Positions 1 to 8,557 of a stretch of DNA of 64,000 bases are shown in pieces (the stretch's first letter is position 1; every line of letters starts with the position of its first letter). Under the pieces are notes generated by a model. It made no database searches. It was not told where the DNA came from and saw nothing but the letters and a program-made list of their open reading frames with translations. A program made the translations under genes and the position numbers. This stretch comes from Alteromonas sp. KUL42 (lineage in GTDB: Bacteria > Pseudomonadota > Gammaproteobacteria > Enterobacterales > Alteromonadaceae). The stretch covers positions 1 through 64,000 of the forward strand of contig NZ_BJKK01000002.1 of the NCBI RefSeq assembly GCF_006538325.1, in the 5' to 3' direction.

Positions 1-34
1 GATATCAGATTTCCCAGATTGTTAACAATTTTTT

Positions 35-151
35 CCTGGCAGCCATAGCGATACGGTACCACCTGACTCCATTCCGAACTCAGAAGTGAAACGTATTAGC
101 GCCGATGGTAGTGTGGGGTCTCCCCATGTGAGAGTAGGACACTGCCAGGTC
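35..151 (+). rRNA. rrf: 5S ribosomal RNA
   Basis: This is the 5S rRNA of a ribosomal operon whose 16S and 23S genes would lie before the window. The two ends pair (CCTGGCAG near 35 with CTGCCAGG near 142), forming helix I. The conserved 5S core around CGAACTCAGAAGTGAAACG and the GGTAGTGTGGGG segment are present. An intrinsic terminator follows directly. Exact ends are uncertain by a few bases. Confidence 0.95.
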
Positions 152-161
152 CCCATTCGAG

Positions 162-188
162 AAACCCGCCTAACGGCGGGTTTTTTGC
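162..188 (+). terminator. Intrinsic terminator of the rRNA operon
   Basis: A 7-bp perfect stem (ACCCGCC / GGCGGGT) with a TAAC loop is followed by a run of six T. It lies about 10 bases after the 5S rRNA and is a canonical rho-independent terminator. Confidence 0.93.
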
Positions 189-319
189 TTTCTGGCCTTT
201 AAATTTGTATTGTAATTTTTAATTATAATCTGAACTTAACATGCAACGACTTTTAATATGCCAGTAATGCACGTTAGTATAGAATCGTAGTTATAAGTCA
301 ATGGAGTTGTAAAATAGCA

Positions 320-1412
320 ATGGAAAAAAATACTTTTTATAAAGAGAGATTATCTGACATTAAAAGTATTTTTTTTAGTTGGAAAAAACAGTTCAAGTTA
401 TGGTTTAACAGGTATATTACATCAAAAGAAGTGCACCATGTTAAGTTAGTAGCTGTTGCCAAAAATGAATCTATGTATTTGCCTGAGTGGATTTTTCACC
501 ATCTTTACTTTGGATTTAGCGAAATAGAAATCTACTACAATGGATGTGACGATAATACAAAAGAGCTTTCTCTTTTATTGAAAGATCATCCGGTTAAGTT
601 CATAAATAGCGATAATATCTTTACAAGCGGTATTCCCGCGCCACAAGTCCATGTTTATAGGAGTTGTTTTGAAATTCAGACTGCTGCTGATGCTATTATG
701 TTCTTAGACATTGATGAATTTTGGGTTCCAGTAGATCTTAATAAAACAATTAGTGAAGTATGTAACGATGTAGGAATTTTCGATTCTTTGTCTTTCCAAT
801 GGTTTAACAAACTTGAGAAAGATAGCCTGTTTACTTCTGCTTTGCAGCAAGAAATAAAAGTAGAGTCTGCTCGACAAATAAAAACCCTTGTATAAAGCTT
901 ATCTAAGACCACAACAGATGAATCCTCACAACACTCTTGATGAAGGGGTGCTCCAGAAGTTTGATGATGCTAAAATTCTCAAATGCATAAACGCTCAAAA
1001 CTCGCAAGTTGACAGTTCTAACACTCCACTAAACGGTTATATTTTACACCGAAAAAACCGCTCCCAGTATGAATACATTGCAATGCTATTGAGAGGACGC
1101 CCTCTTGCAAATCAGGACTCCACTGTATTCGAATTGAAAAATAATAGAACTGGTTTTTACAATGTATCCAACCCTATTACGTTTAACTACAACACAACAT
1201 CTTACGTAGAGTATAGAAAGTTTATGGACAAACATTTGCAGCATGAAAAATTCACAGACTACTTTAAAACAGCTAAAGAGCATGTAGATTCACGATATTT
1301 GCAGGTAGTAAAAATTGTAGGAGAAAATTACTTAGCAAATAAGCAGGGGTTCGAAAGGTTATTAGCGGGAGTTACTCTATCTGAAATAGAAATAATTCGT
1401 AATAGACAATAA
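320..1412 (+). pseudogene. Glycosyltransferase family 2-like (Glyco_tranf_2_4/GT92 type), frameshifted
   Basis: The N-terminal part (320-895) carries the start of a GT-A fold, AVAKNESMYLPEWIFHH, and the metal-binding region MFLDIDEFWVP, both typical of Glyco_tranf_2_4/DUF23 enzymes. The C-terminal part continues one frame over from about 888 (LYKAYLRPQQMNPHN and onward) to 1412. Removing one base from the AAAAACCC tract at 880-887 joins the halves into about 364 residues. The region is clearly more AT-rich than its surroundings and sits directly behind an rRNA operon, which suggests acquired surface-polysaccharide DNA (inference). Whether the frameshift is real or a read error cannot be decided here. 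The acceptor sugar is unknown. Confidence 0.72.
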
Positions 1413-1747
1413 TAGTAAAATTGTAAGCATTTGATTAATTAAATTTCTAATTTGGAATAACCAAACCACGCAACTCGTTCATTACCTGAAACTCGGTTTG
1501 GAATGAACAAAGATACACAGGCTCTAGTATCGAAGGACACGGACTTTATTCTCAATGATTAAGTTGGCGCTTATAAAATACTACAAAGTTAAGATGTAAT
1601 TATTTTCAGTGGAGCGTTATCGTATTTAAGTTAAGTCAACTATTTGTTAACCTTCAAAGATTTCTTCTGGCCTTCCTCGACGTGTTATTAAGATAGTCTA
1701 GTTAATTACAAGTGAAGTGACACGTATTATTTTTACATGACATAGCG
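1413..1747. other. 335-bp intergenic region with two interleaved inverted repeats
   Basis: This AT-rich spacer separates the glycosyltransferase from the 3' end of polB. It has no convincing ORF. It holds CCAAACC at 1461-1467 pairing with GGTTTGG at 1495-1501, and GTTCATT at 1477-1483 pairing with AATGAAC at 1502-1508. The two 7-bp repeats interleave, so an RNA could form a pseudoknot. No poly-T follows and no function is assigned. Confidence 0.5.
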
Positions 1748-4141
1748 TCAAAAAAGCGACATTTGATCTGTAGTGATAGCCTCGAAGCTAAGGCCAATGA
1801 GGGGGAGGATACTTTCTGCAATGGGCTTTATTTGTTTATCAATATAGTGATCATAATCGAGTGGAGCAAACTGGTAGTCAATGGTTTGAGGCCCTTGCGT
1901 CGTTATCACATATGAAATTGATGTATTAGATTGATATTTAGGGGGTAAGTTCTTCTCTTTACGCATTGCATCGGTTAGCCTCGCTGCTTTAACATGTGGC
2001 GGTAAAGACTTTACATAAGATGAAAGTGGTTTCCTCAACCTCTTTTTATAAATAAGCGATTCATCTACGTTACCATTTTTAATATCCACAATTGTTTGTT
2101 GGATGAAGCCCTCAACAGGTTCTCCGGCAAACACTTTTTGATAAAGGGCGTACTGAAACGCTTTTGCTAAATTAGTCCAATCCGAGCGCACATTCTCAAG
2201 CCCTTTGAATACAAGTGTTTCTTTTAGCTCACCATTTATGACGTCGCTTTTTAACCCTGCATAACGCTTTTTACTACCTTCAGAAGAACCACGAATGGTC
2301 GGCATGAAAAATGTGGAAAAATGAGATTCAAATTCAATTTCTAAATGGCAGTCGATATCATGGTTAGTACGTAGTAGTTCATGCCATTTGTTATTTATAA
2401 TATTGGCCAGTTGTGTGCCTGTTTCTTTAGGGTCGCCCAAACTACTTTGACCCTCTACATGTACAAATGTAGAGTCTGTATCACCGTAAATAACCGTATA
2501 GCCAAGCTCTTCAATCCAGGCTGCGGTTTGTTGCATTATTTCGTGTCCTCTAAGGGTAATAGAGCTGGCTAGCCGCGGATCATAAAATGGACACCCGCCA
2601 CTACCTAACACACCGTAAAACGAATTCATTAATATTTTAATTGCTTGAGAGCGAGGTGCGTCTTGGTTCCTTTTGGCTTCATCCCGTTGACGCCACAAGT
2701 TTTCAATAATACCCGGTAAGAAATGTTCGTCGCGGCTAAACTGTGCACCTTTAAAACCTTCTATTGCAGTATCTGGAGCAATTAATCCTTCAGCTAGTCC
2801 AAGAGGGTCGATCTTAAACGTTCTAATAATAGATGGATAAAGGCTTTTAAAATCAAGTACAAGTACATCTTTATATAAACCCGGTTGAGAGCGCATAACG
2901 TATCCTCCCGGACTTGCTAGGCCCCCATTTTCAGGGCGAACACCTGATACATAGTGTTTTCGGTGTAACTTTGGCAGATAGACATTTAAAAATGCAGCAA
3001 CTGATCCACCAGGTCGGTTAAGATCTAGTCCAGTTAATGTTCCACGCAAGGCCAGAAAGTCAATAAATTGGGTTTCTTCCTGAATGCGGTTTACTAATAC
3101 CGCATCTTTAAAGTTGTAGTCACAAAGCGCCACAGGGTTGTTTAGGTAAAGTTGTTTGATGGCCTCGAGTTTATTGTCATCTTGAATAAGCTTATGTTCA
3201 CCTAATAACGCCGATGAAACTGAGTCTAGAGAAAATGAATCAAACTGGAATGTCATGGTTTTTAGCGACTCTATTCCATCAATTACACATCTACCAGGCA
3301 CATCGACGATAGTTTGATCTTCCCACTCTCGGACTTTCGCATCACGAGCTTGCCTACCTATAGCGAACTTAACGTTGCAGTGCTTCATTCGCCTGGCTAA
3401 AACCGCCATATCAAACTGCTTAACATTCCATCCAAGAATGATGTCTGGATCGTTATCCCTAATACGTTTATTAAATAGATGCAGTAATGATTGTTCATCT
3501 TCAACAACGGTGAGGTTATATTGATTGGAGTGCTCTGCAATGATTTGTTCTAAAGAAAAGCTAGGTGGCTTAATAAGCAGGACTTCGTTAATCGCGTCAC
3601 CTGCTAGTGAAATACTAAATAACTCTTCGTGCTCGTTACATTCAATATCAATACTAATGGCACTAAATGTGGTTTTATATTCACAAGGCCTTACCTGTGC
3701 GTTTTCTATGGTATCGGTGTTTACATTAGTATTAGAAGTCGGGTGTATAAATTCTATAGAGCCATAGATGAAGCGTTCCATTAAAAAGCGGTCGGCAACT
3801 CTTATATCTGCTTCAAAAAGTGTGATGGCATGGCTTTGAGCAAGTTGACGAAGTTGTTGCATCGCTTGCTCGGTATGGGTTTTAACTGTAACTACTTTTA
3901 ATTGCGCTAACGTTTTAAAGTTGTCATCAGAGAAGCTTAAGTGGCTTAATCGGTCTTCAGCAATACGTTGTAATTTATCTAGTTCAGACAAAGCCACAAA
4001 GCACGTAGGCTGTTGAGGTGCGGTAATAAGTCGTATTGTTCCAGTATCAGTTTTGACCCACAGTTCTACAAACGTTTTACCCTGACGGTTAAACGTTGCT
4101 TTATTTAGAATAAAACCTTGTCTAATGTTCGCATCTTGCAT
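1748..4141 (-). CDS. polB: DNA polymerase II (family B)
   Basis: This family B DNA polymerase has a 3'-5' proofreading exonuclease; in enterobacteria it is SOS-induced and acts in replication restart and lesion bypass. The 797-residue length is close to E. coli Pol II (783). An exonuclease motif SIDIEC lies near residue 165, the polymerase motif DFKSLYPSI begins near residue 430, and the catalytic motif YGDTDS lies near residue 553. The start at 4141 (MQDANIRQGFILN) matches the family. No good LexA box is visible upstream, so SOS control cannot be claimed. It is transcribed convergently with the glycosyltransferase and divergently from the next gene. Confidence 0.95.
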   Translation of the reverse strand: MQDANIRQGFILNKATFNRQGKTFVELWVKTDTGTIRLITAPQQPTCFVALSELDKLQRIAEDRLSHLSFSDDNFKTLAQLKVVTVKTHTEQAMQQLRQLAQSHAITLFEADIRVADRFLMERFIYGSIEFIHPTSNTNVNTDTIENAQVRPCEYKTTFSAISIDIECNEHEELFSISLAGDAINEVLLIKPPSFSLEQIIAEHSNQYNLTVVEDEQSLLHLFNKRIRDNDPDIILGWNVKQFDMAVLARRMKHCNVKFAIGRQARDAKVREWEDQTIVDVPGRCVIDGIESLKTMTFQFDSFSLDSVSSALLGEHKLIQDDNKLEAIKQLYLNNPVALCDYNFKDAVLVNRIQEETQFIDFLALRGTLTGLDLNRPGGSVAAFLNVYLPKLHRKHYVSGVRPENGGLASPGGYVMRSQPGLYKDVLVLDFKSLYPSIIRTFKIDPLGLAEGLIAPDTAIEGFKGAQFSRDEHFLPGIIENLWRQRDEAKRNQDAPRSQAIKILMNSFYGVLGSGGCPFYDPRLASSITLRGHEIMQQTAAWIEELGYTVIYGDTDSTFVHVEGQSSLGDPKETGTQLANIINNKWHELLRTNHDIDCHLEIEFESHFSTFFMPTIRGSSEGSKKRYAGLKSDVINGELKETLVFKGLENVRSDWTNLAKAFQYALYQKVFAGEPVEGFIQQTIVDIKNGNVDESLIYKKRLRKPLSSYVKSLPPHVKAARLTDAMRKEKNLPPKYQSNTSISYVITTQGPQTIDYQFAPLDYDHYIDKQIKPIAESILPLIGLSFEAITTDQMSLF

Positions 4142-4303
4142 GCTTTTACGACGTTACATTGCGTTTTTATGTACAAAGCGCAACAGTATACCTTTTGCTA
4201 TCAATGTCTCCTATAGATCTCTATTCGACAGATACGTTTGTTTTTCCCTATTACTCGCGATAAAAATTGAAGACCAGAAAGTAGAGTAAAGTTAACTATC
4301 ACG

Positions 4304-5335
4304 ATGAATTATTTATATGAGCAGCAAGTTGCACCGGGACAATTAATTGAAGTTGCCGATGGCATCATGTGGCTTACTATGCCTCTGCCTTTCGAACTGG
4401 ATCATATTAATCTTTATCTAATTCGAACAAATGAAGGCTGGGTTGTCGTTGATACTGGAATAGGTACGTCCAAAACCAAGGCGCTGTGGGAAGAGATATT
4501 CAGTCAACTAGACGCGCCAATAAGTGGCGTTATTGTTACGCACTTACATCCTGACCATATTGGCTTAGCGGGCTGGATTGCCGATACGTTTGATGTTCCT
4601 TTCTATATGTCGCAAACAGAATATTTTAGTGCTCGCGCATTTAGTGCGGGGAGTTCTGGCGCTTCAAAGGAACGTGACAAACGGTATTTTCACCAAGCTG
4701 GGCTAGATTCGTCAATGATCAACCAACTAACGGCGGGGGATAACAAAGGCTACAGCAGTGTGGTGTCTCCTGTACCGTTGAGTTTCACGCGGCTTCGCCA
4801 TCAAATGACATTGGATTTAGGTGGGCAACAGTGGCATATCATCATTGGAAAAGGGCATTCTCCTGAACATGCGTGTTTGTTTAATAAAGAGAAGAATATC
4901 CTTATATCGGGTGATCATGTACTGCCAATTATTACACCTAATATCGGAGCATACTCTACAGAGCCCGACGCCAATACACTTAAAGACTACTTAGACACGC
5001 TCCCCCAATTTTATGATTTACCTGAAGATGTCATAGTGTTGCCTGCACATAAACTTCCTTTCGTTGGCTTACACGAACGAGTAGAAGAGCTCATAGCGCA
5101 TCACAATGAGCATATCGATGCGTTGTTAGTAGCCTGTCAGAAACCCCAAACTGTAGTCTCTTTACTACCTGTCATGTTTAAGAGAAAGCTAGGTGTACGA
5201 AATATGGTATTCGCTGTCGCAGAATGTATAGCGCATCTCAATTATCTTATTAGTAAAGGATTGCTCGCAAGGCGTTTGAATGACTTAGGAGTTTACGAAT
5301 ATAGTCAGACACAGGTAAAGCAACTAGCTGGATAA
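4304..5335 (+). CDS. Metallo-beta-lactamase-fold hydrolase
   Basis: This is a 343-residue MBL-fold enzyme with the metal-binding motif THLHPDH near residue 84, further conserved His in GKGHSPEH and the Asp of SGDH near residue 204, followed by a C-terminal helical extension. These ligands indicate a two-metal (usually zinc) hydrolase site. Length and layout resemble the glyoxalase II-like/LACTB2-type subgroup, but the substrate cannot be read from sequence. There is no signal peptide, so it is probably cytoplasmic. It appears monocistronic and is convergent with the histidine kinase gene that follows. Confidence 0.85.
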   Translation: MNYLYEQQVAPGQLIEVADGIMWLTMPLPFELDHINLYLIRTNEGWVVVDTGIGTSKTKALWEEIFSQLDAPISGVIVTHLHPDHIGLAGWIADTFDVPFYMSQTEYFSARAFSAGSSGASKERDKRYFHQAGLDSSMINQLTAGDNKGYSSVVSPVPLSFTRLRHQMTLDLGGQQWHIIIGKGHSPEHACLFNKEKNILISGDHVLPIITPNIGAYSTEPDANTLKDYLDTLPQFYDLPEDVIVLPAHKLPFVGLHERVEELIAHHNEHIDALLVACQKPQTVVSLLPVMFKRKLGVRNMVFAVAECIAHLNYLISKGLLARRLNDLGVYEYSQTQVKQLAG

Positions 5336-5398
5336 GTGACAAATTACGCTATATGCGCTATGTGGGAAATACTATAGACTAACCAATCGTATTGTGAT

Positions 5399-6673
5399 TT
5401 ACGATGAGGAGTCAATAGCCTCTTGCTTAGGCAGTACTATTTCGACAATCGTCCCTTTACCTTCTTTACTATTTATCTTGATTTTCCCTTGGTGCTGTTC
5501 AATAGCTGTATAAGCAACAGAAAGGCCTAAACCGTGCCCCTGTCCTTCGGGTTTAGTAGTAAAAAATGGTTCGAATATACGACTTAAGTTCCGAGGTGAA
5601 ATACCGCTTCCGCTATCGAGTACTTTTAAGCAAATCGATTCGCCTTTATCAATGATACTCAGTTTAACGAAGCCATTTTCACTGGTGGCTTGGGCCGCAT
5701 TTAGCATTACGTTCATAAGAGCTTGTTTGAACGAAGCTGGGTTGACAATGACGTTAATTTCATCATGGTCGCTTTCAAAAATGTATTTAATACTATTGTA
5801 TTGCGCCGAAATAAGTGAAATAAGTTGGCGGCCAACTTGATTTACATTTACAGACTGAAGGCCTTCTGCGGTTTCTATTGAGAAGCTTTGAAGGTTATCA
5901 ACGATATCTCTAACACGAATGAGACCTTCTGTAGATTCTTCCAGAAGTTCATCAATATCGTTTTTAATGAGACCGTATTGGTTGGCTTCAAATAAAGCCT
6001 CCATTTGATGTTTGAGATCATCGTTAAAGTCGTTAAGTCGTTTTTCAATTCCATTACATATTGCGAGAAGGTTTGATGTGTAATGAGCAAAAGTGTGCAT
6101 ATTGGCATTGATAAACCCTATGGGATTGTTTATCTCATGGGCAATACCAGCAGCAAGTTGCCCTGTTGAGGCCATTTTTTCAGCTTGAATTAACTGACTT
6201 TGCGCCGAGTCCAATTTCCGAATGAGTTGCCGTTGTTTTTCATGCTCTCTGCGAAGAGCTTCTGATAATTTTTGTTGTGCCTTAAAATAGCTAGCTTGCG
6301 CTGTAACGTCTTGTAGAAATATACATGCGAGCTTGCCATCGCTTTTAGTATCTTTAATTGGGATAATTTCCATATTTTGATACATCTGCGTCTCTTCACC
6401 TGTAATCGGGCGAGAGCTCTTGAAAGGGAAAATATGAGGGCGTTGTTCCCAATAACTGAAACTGGGATGTTGTAGCACAAACACCGATTTGAGTCTTCTA
6501 TTTAAGAATTTCCCTTGCTCAGGAAAGAGCTCGGCAATTGAACTTTGCTTGTAATTGTCTCTTAGCTCTAGAGGTAGGTGATCAAGAAAGAACTCATTGA
6601 AATAGACAATATTAAAGCTCTCATCAATGATACCTATTCCAACAGGTAGCTTGTCCACCAATTGCTCAAACAT
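5399..6673 (-). CDS. PAS-domain sensor histidine kinase
   Basis: This soluble 424-residue kinase has an N-terminal PAS domain (about 1-125), a coiled-coil linker (about 130-168), an H-box GIAHEINNP with phospho-acceptor His179, and a C-terminal HATPase domain ending in GHGLGLSVAY and a G2-type motif. There is no membrane segment, so it probably senses a cytoplasmic cue. Its start codon overlaps the CheC-like gene's stop (TAATG), so the three genes 7619-5399 form one translationally coupled operon. The PAS domain shares WEQRP (75-79), RPITG and MYQN with the PAS protein at 59756-60244, marking a duplicated system. The signal and target are unknown. Confidence 0.9.
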   Translation of the reverse strand: MFEQLVDKLPVGIGIIDESFNIVYFNEFFLDHLPLELRDNYKQSSIAELFPEQGKFLNRRLKSVFVLQHPSFSYWEQRPHIFPFKSSRPITGEETQMYQNMEIIPIKDTKSDGKLACIFLQDVTAQASYFKAQQKLSEALRREHEKQRQLIRKLDSAQSQLIQAEKMASTGQLAAGIAHEINNPIGFINANMHTFAHYTSNLLAICNGIEKRLNDFNDDLKHQMEALFEANQYGLIKNDIDELLEESTEGLIRVRDIVDNLQSFSIETAEGLQSVNVNQVGRQLISLISAQYNSIKYIFESDHDEINVIVNPASFKQALMNVMLNAAQATSENGFVKLSIIDKGESICLKVLDSGSGISPRNLSRIFEPFFTTKPEGQGHGLGLSVAYTAIEQHQGKIKINSKEGKGTIVEIVLPKQEAIDSSS

Positions 6674-7257
6674 TACTCTAGAATCTCATCGAGCGTAGTC
6701 TTTATTTTTGATAGAGAAACATCATCTAAGCAGAAAACAACGCGCATAATGAATGACGATATAGCAATTTCAAACTGTACTTCCATGACTAAACTATGTT
6801 GCCAGTTAAGCTCATCAAAGTTTGCTTTTTTAGGCTGGAACAATGTAGGCATGTTAAGGTTAGTTATTAATTCTAGTTGCTCTGAAAGCCCAGACAAACA
6901 GGCACCTGCAAGTATATTGCAAAGTTCTAAAATAATCTCCTGAATGTCGTGTTTACTCAAAGGTTCGTCATAGTCCATGAGTTCTGCGACTTCACTTAGT
7001 CCCGAGCGAGAAATAACCGACATAACTTCGCCGTGGATATTTCCCAGAAACGATTGGCGCGTATAATATGCATTTTCGGTTTCAAAGAGCAAACTGAATA
7101 ATTGTGTAGGTGTTACGGCGGAAATTTTGGGGATTGAAATGTCTATTTTCGTTTCAATAAGTTGCGCTAATGAGTTAGCAGCTTGACCCATAGAAATATT
7201 GAGTAATTCTTGAAGAGCGTCTTGCTGTTCAGAATTTAGAGAAAGTACTTTACTCAT
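6673..7257 (-). CDS. CheC-family phosphatase (CheC/CheX-like)
   Basis: This 194-residue protein belongs to the CheC/CheX/FliY family, which dephosphorylates phospho-receivers. The family active-site pattern D/S-xxx-E-xx-N is visible at D13, E17 and N20; a second, partly conserved ExxN occurs in LELCNILAG. The family and the neighbouring single-domain receiver suggest that it resets that receiver. It overlaps the receiver gene by ATGA (7254-7257) and the kinase gene by one base. No chemotaxis receptor or CheA gene is nearby, so a role outside chemotaxis is likely (inference). Confidence 0.85.
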   Translation of the reverse strand: MSKVLSLNSEQQDALQELLNISMGQAANSLAQLIETKIDISIPKISAVTPTQLFSLLFETENAYYTRQSFLGNIHGEVMSVISRSGLSEVAELMDYDEPLSKHDIQEIILELCNILAGACLSGLSEQLELITNLNMPTLFQPKKANFDELNWQHSLVMEVQFEIAISSFIMRVVFCLDDVSLSKIKTTLDEILE

Positions 7258-7619
7258 AAATACCCCAGCTCAAAGAAAACCATTGCCAATTCGTCTTTAT
7301 CTAGGGGTTTTCGCAAAAACCGCTTTGCGCCAAGTTCCATCACATTTTTTTGTTTTTCTGGCTGAAAATCGGCACTGATAACGATCACATTTGGGGCAGA
7401 TTCACTTGTGTTAAGGAACTTAAGTACACCAATGCCATCTACAGTTGGCATTGTCAGGTCTAAGAGTAACAATTCAAACTTTTGCTCAGACAGAGCATGG
7501 ATTGCCTCTTCTCCATTTGTTGCTTCAGCAATATTATAAGTTAACTCTTGTGGTAGAGAACGTATAACACTTCGCCTAGACAGCTTAGAATCATCAGCAA
7601 CCAACACAGAAATTGACAT
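7254..7619 (-). CDS. Single-domain CheY-like response regulator
   Basis: This is a stand-alone receiver of 121 residues with the acidic pair D9/D10, phospho-acceptor D54 in LLLLDLTMP, and the conserved Lys in RKP near the end. There is no output domain, so signalling must go through a partner. I place the start at the ATG at 7619 because GGGAGG lies six bases upstream; an earlier TTG at 7625 overlaps this spacing. It is the first gene of the operon with the CheC-like phosphatase and PAS kinase. It is closely similar in layout to the receiver part of the protein at 58761. Confidence 0.9.
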   Translation of the reverse strand: MSISVLVADDSKLSRRSVIRSLPQELTYNIAEATNGEEAIHALSEQKFELLLLDLTMPTVDGIGVLKFLNTSESAPNVIVISADFQPEKQKNVMELGAKRFLRKPLDKDELAMVFFELGYL

Positions 7620-7849
7620 AAACAACCTCCCGAAGCCACATTATCTGCACATATCACTGAACTAAATTATGTGCCAGATTTGCGTAACTGCAACAATCTA
7701 ATTTAAAAACTATAGTTCGAACGATAAAGTTTCGACATTGTTTATGAATTAGTATATGACACAAGTGACTATTGTGCTTATTATGCTTTTGGTTAATTGT
7801 GCTTCAATTACGAATTCAAGCACATGTTTTTGCCAAGGACTAATTTTGT

Positions 7850-8557
7850 TTACTTCTGCTTTACGTCTATAGTCACCTGTATCGGTAGATGATCTGACAT
7901 CAATGAAATGGGTTTACTTTTATGCTTTATAACTTGCTTTATTTGGAGGTTCTTCGACACCCACACTCTATCAAGTGAAAAGAACGAAAAGGTGCTAGGG
8001 AATGTCCTTCCAGTTGATACTTTGGTGAGCAGAGTATTTATTTTTTTGAACGCACCAGAAAAAAACTGCCATTCATTAAAATCGCCAGCGAGTATCACTG
8101 GAACAGACATGGCGGACAGTTTGTTAGCGAGATAGACTTGAATACGTGATATTTGCGCCCGTCGTTCCCATTTTTTTAACCCCAAATGCGCGTTAATTAC
8201 AGTTATATACTTGTCGTTATGTCGCAGTGTTACCACTTGTGCATTTCTGGGTTCTCTCCCTTCTTGACTAATTTCAATAGTTTCAAAACTACTTACGCTT
8301 AGCTTTGTTAATATAGCGTTTCCGTACCATCCATGGTCCGTTGTAATGGTAGGGGAAGGGACAAGCGTAAACTCTCCATGATAAGTGACGTCACTTACAT
8401 CCTGTTGCACCGAGCGCAAAGGCGAGCGTGTATCCATTTCTTGCAACAAAACGATATCTGCTCCCGAACTTGCCAAAAAGCGCCCGATACGTTGGTAGTC
8501 TTGTTTCTTGTCTGTACCAACGCCGCTATGTACGTTGTACGTAATTATGCGGTACAT
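7850..8557 (-). CDS. Endonuclease/exonuclease/phosphatase (EEP) family protein
   Basis: This 235-residue protein shows the EEP fold signatures: ITYNVHSG at the N-terminus, QEMD, VINAHLGL, the catalytic AGDFNEW, and the C-terminal SDHLP. Family members are metal-dependent nucleases or phosphodiesterases. Its start overlaps the stop of the upstream phospholipase D-VTT gene by 13 bases, so the two are co-translated. An EEP protein next to a PLD enzyme recalls E. coli ybhP-clsB, which suggests lipid metabolism rather than DNA repair (inference). The substrate is unknown. Confidence 0.87.
   Translation of the reverse strand: MYRIITYNVHSGVGTDKKQDYQRIGRFLASSGADIVLLQEMDTRSPLRSVQQDVSDVTYHGEFTLVPSPTITTDHGWYGNAILTKLSVSSFETIEISQEGREPRNAQVVTLRHNDKYITVINAHLGLKKWERRAQISRIQVYLANKLSAMSVPVILAGDFNEWQFFSGAFKKINTLLTKVSTGRTFPSTFSFFSLDRVWVSKNLQIKQVIKHKSKPISLMSDHLPIQVTIDVKQK

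Noticed and set aside
4171-4186. Possible LexA box upstream of polB
   Set aside because: Only one half (CAG) matches; the other half is GTA rather than CTG, so it is too weak to call.
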